NCBI GenBank assembly: GCA_013154075.1
Contig: JAADDG010000208.1
Location: forward strand, 1-23,409
From: Campylobacterota bacterium
GTDB taxonomy: Bacteria > Campylobacterota > Campylobacteria > Campylobacterales > JAADDG01
DNA length: 23,409 nt
Direction: 5' to 3'
How positions within the stretch are numbered: position 1 is the first letter of the stretch; the number at the start of each line of letters is the position of its first letter. The notes beneath the pieces were generated by a model, which saw only the letters and a program-made list of their open reading frames with translations, had not been told where the DNA came from and did not search any database. Of the stretch, positions 23,175 through 23,409 are shown piece by piece. Both the position numbers and the translations under genes were made by a program.

Positions 23175-23198
23175 ACTTTTTACAAAATCAGCCGATTT
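23172..23198 (+). promoter_or_regulatory. Sigma-28 (FliA)-type promoter
   Basis: TAAACTTT (23172-23179), an 11-base spacer, then GCCGATTT (23191-23198). The enteric sigma-28 consensus is TAAAGTTT-N11-GCCGATAA; the -35 differs at one base, the spacer is exact, and the -10 core GCCGAT is exact. CGATTT also fits the CGATWT form described for Campylobacter. The expected start is near 23205. The -35 begins with the mnmA stop codon. Confidence 0.75.
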
Positions 23199-23220
23199 TA
23201 TCCTAAAGATTTTAGGATAA
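23198..23220 (+). promoter_or_regulatory. Perfect 10-bp hairpin containing the next gene's ribosome binding site
   Basis: TTATCCTAAA (23198-23207), a three-base GAT loop, and TTTAGGATAA (23211-23220) are perfectly complementary. The Shine-Dalgarno AGGA (23214-23217) is inside the right arm, seven bases before the ATG at 23225. There is no following U-run, so it does not look like an intrinsic terminator. A start near 23205 would leave nearly all of the left arm out of the sigma-28 transcript. Confidence 0.6.
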
Positions 23221-23224
23221 CAAA

Positions 23225-23409
23225 ATGACTTCTTCGATCGGCATAATGAACGCTCAAAGTTTGGATTTCTCTTTTCAAACAAGCTCCGGAGATAAAATCT
23301 CACTCAATCTCTATAATAAAGAGAGTCTCGAATACACAAAATCTTCAAACGCAAACTCCACTACGAGAGAGTTGATTTTAAAAAGAGAGAGAGGACTCTC
23401 TTTCCATTA
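23225..23409 (+). CDS. Unidentified protein, 5' end only, sigma-28-type promoter
   Basis: An ATG at 23225 opens a frame with no stop for 61 codons to the window edge. The visible protein begins MTSSIGIMNAQSLDFSFQ, is rich in Ser, Asn and Thr, has no signal peptide or membrane helix, and then becomes charged (RELILKRERGLSF). AGGA at 23214-23217 is well spaced. I do not recognise the family. The sigma-28-type promoter and the position after fliA-fliM-fliY suggest a late flagellar or motility-linked product, but this is inferred from context alone. Confidence 0.7.
   Translation, partial: MTSSIGIMNAQSLDFSFQTSSGDKISLNLYNKESLEYTKSSNANSTTRELILKRERGLSFH

Noticed and set aside
23198..23220. The terminal hairpin as an intrinsic terminator for mnmA.
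   Set aside because: The stem is AT-rich and has no following T-run on either strand; it sits directly before a gene and includes that gene's ribosome site.
1..23409. A hidden mobile element, defence system, CRISPR array or RNA gene.
   Set aside because: Coding sequence of recognisable core genes covers nearly everything; no spacer-repeat pattern, transposase, integrase, tRNA cloverleaf or rRNA sequence was seen on reading both strands.

Overview
The window is a dense, AT-rich chromosomal segment from a member of the Campylobacterota (Epsilonproteobacteria). The evidence is the gene order and the proteins themselves: a cbb3 oxidase, the block tgt / RCK-domain protein / aroB / MscS-like / MiaB-like / FtsH-like, a futalosine-pathway deaminase, and the block aroQ-pepQ-folK-flhF-flhG-small membrane protein-fliA-fliM-fliY. 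I recall these blocks in recognisable form from Helicobacter pylori and Campylobacter jejuni. Retention of the full set together with bioV and mqnX fits a free-living, possibly vent-type member such as Nitratiruptor or a relative, but the genus cannot be fixed from this window. I see no rRNA, tRNA, CRISPR, IS element or prophage gene.

Layout. (1) 1-1494, minus strand: ccoN, with the first codons of ccoO at the window edge. (2) 1495-1714: the longest gene-free stretch, a divergent promoter region with a 22-bp imperfect palindrome. (3) 1715-2857, plus: a metal-dependent amidohydrolase of unknown substrate, convergent with and overlapping tgt (2846-3970, minus). (4) 4063-12229, plus: the RCK-domain protein, then a tightly packed run aroB, MscS-like channel, mtaB, an FtsH-like ATPase lacking the protease zinc motif, bioV and mog, mostly joined by 14-20 bp overlaps or directly abutting. 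(5) 12226-14932, minus: an operon of mqnX, sppA and a FAH-family enzyme, joined by overlaps. (6) 15017-23174, plus: aroQ, pepQ, folK, flhF, flhG, a small membrane protein, fliA, fliM, fliY and mnmA, mostly linked by ATGA/TAATG overlaps. (7) 23175-23409: a sigma-28-type promoter, a perfect 10-bp hairpin that contains the ribosome binding site, and the start of an unidentified gene that runs off the window.

How the genes fit together. The third block (6) couples shikimate and folate enzymes to the early flagellar genes: FlhF/FlhG set pole and number, FliA is the late-class sigma factor, and FliM/FliY form the switch. The gene following mnmA carries a promoter of the type FliA reads, so regulator and likely target lie about 3 kb apart. 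Shikimate (aroB, aroQ), menaquinone (mqnX), biotin (bioV), folate (folK) and molybdopterin (mog) enzymes, with three tRNA-modifying enzymes (tgt, mtaB, mnmA), make up the housekeeping content.

The most interesting signals are the promoter/hairpin arrangement at 23172-23225, which could make translation depend on which promoter made the transcript, and the FtsH paralogue with intact ATPase motifs but no HExxH.
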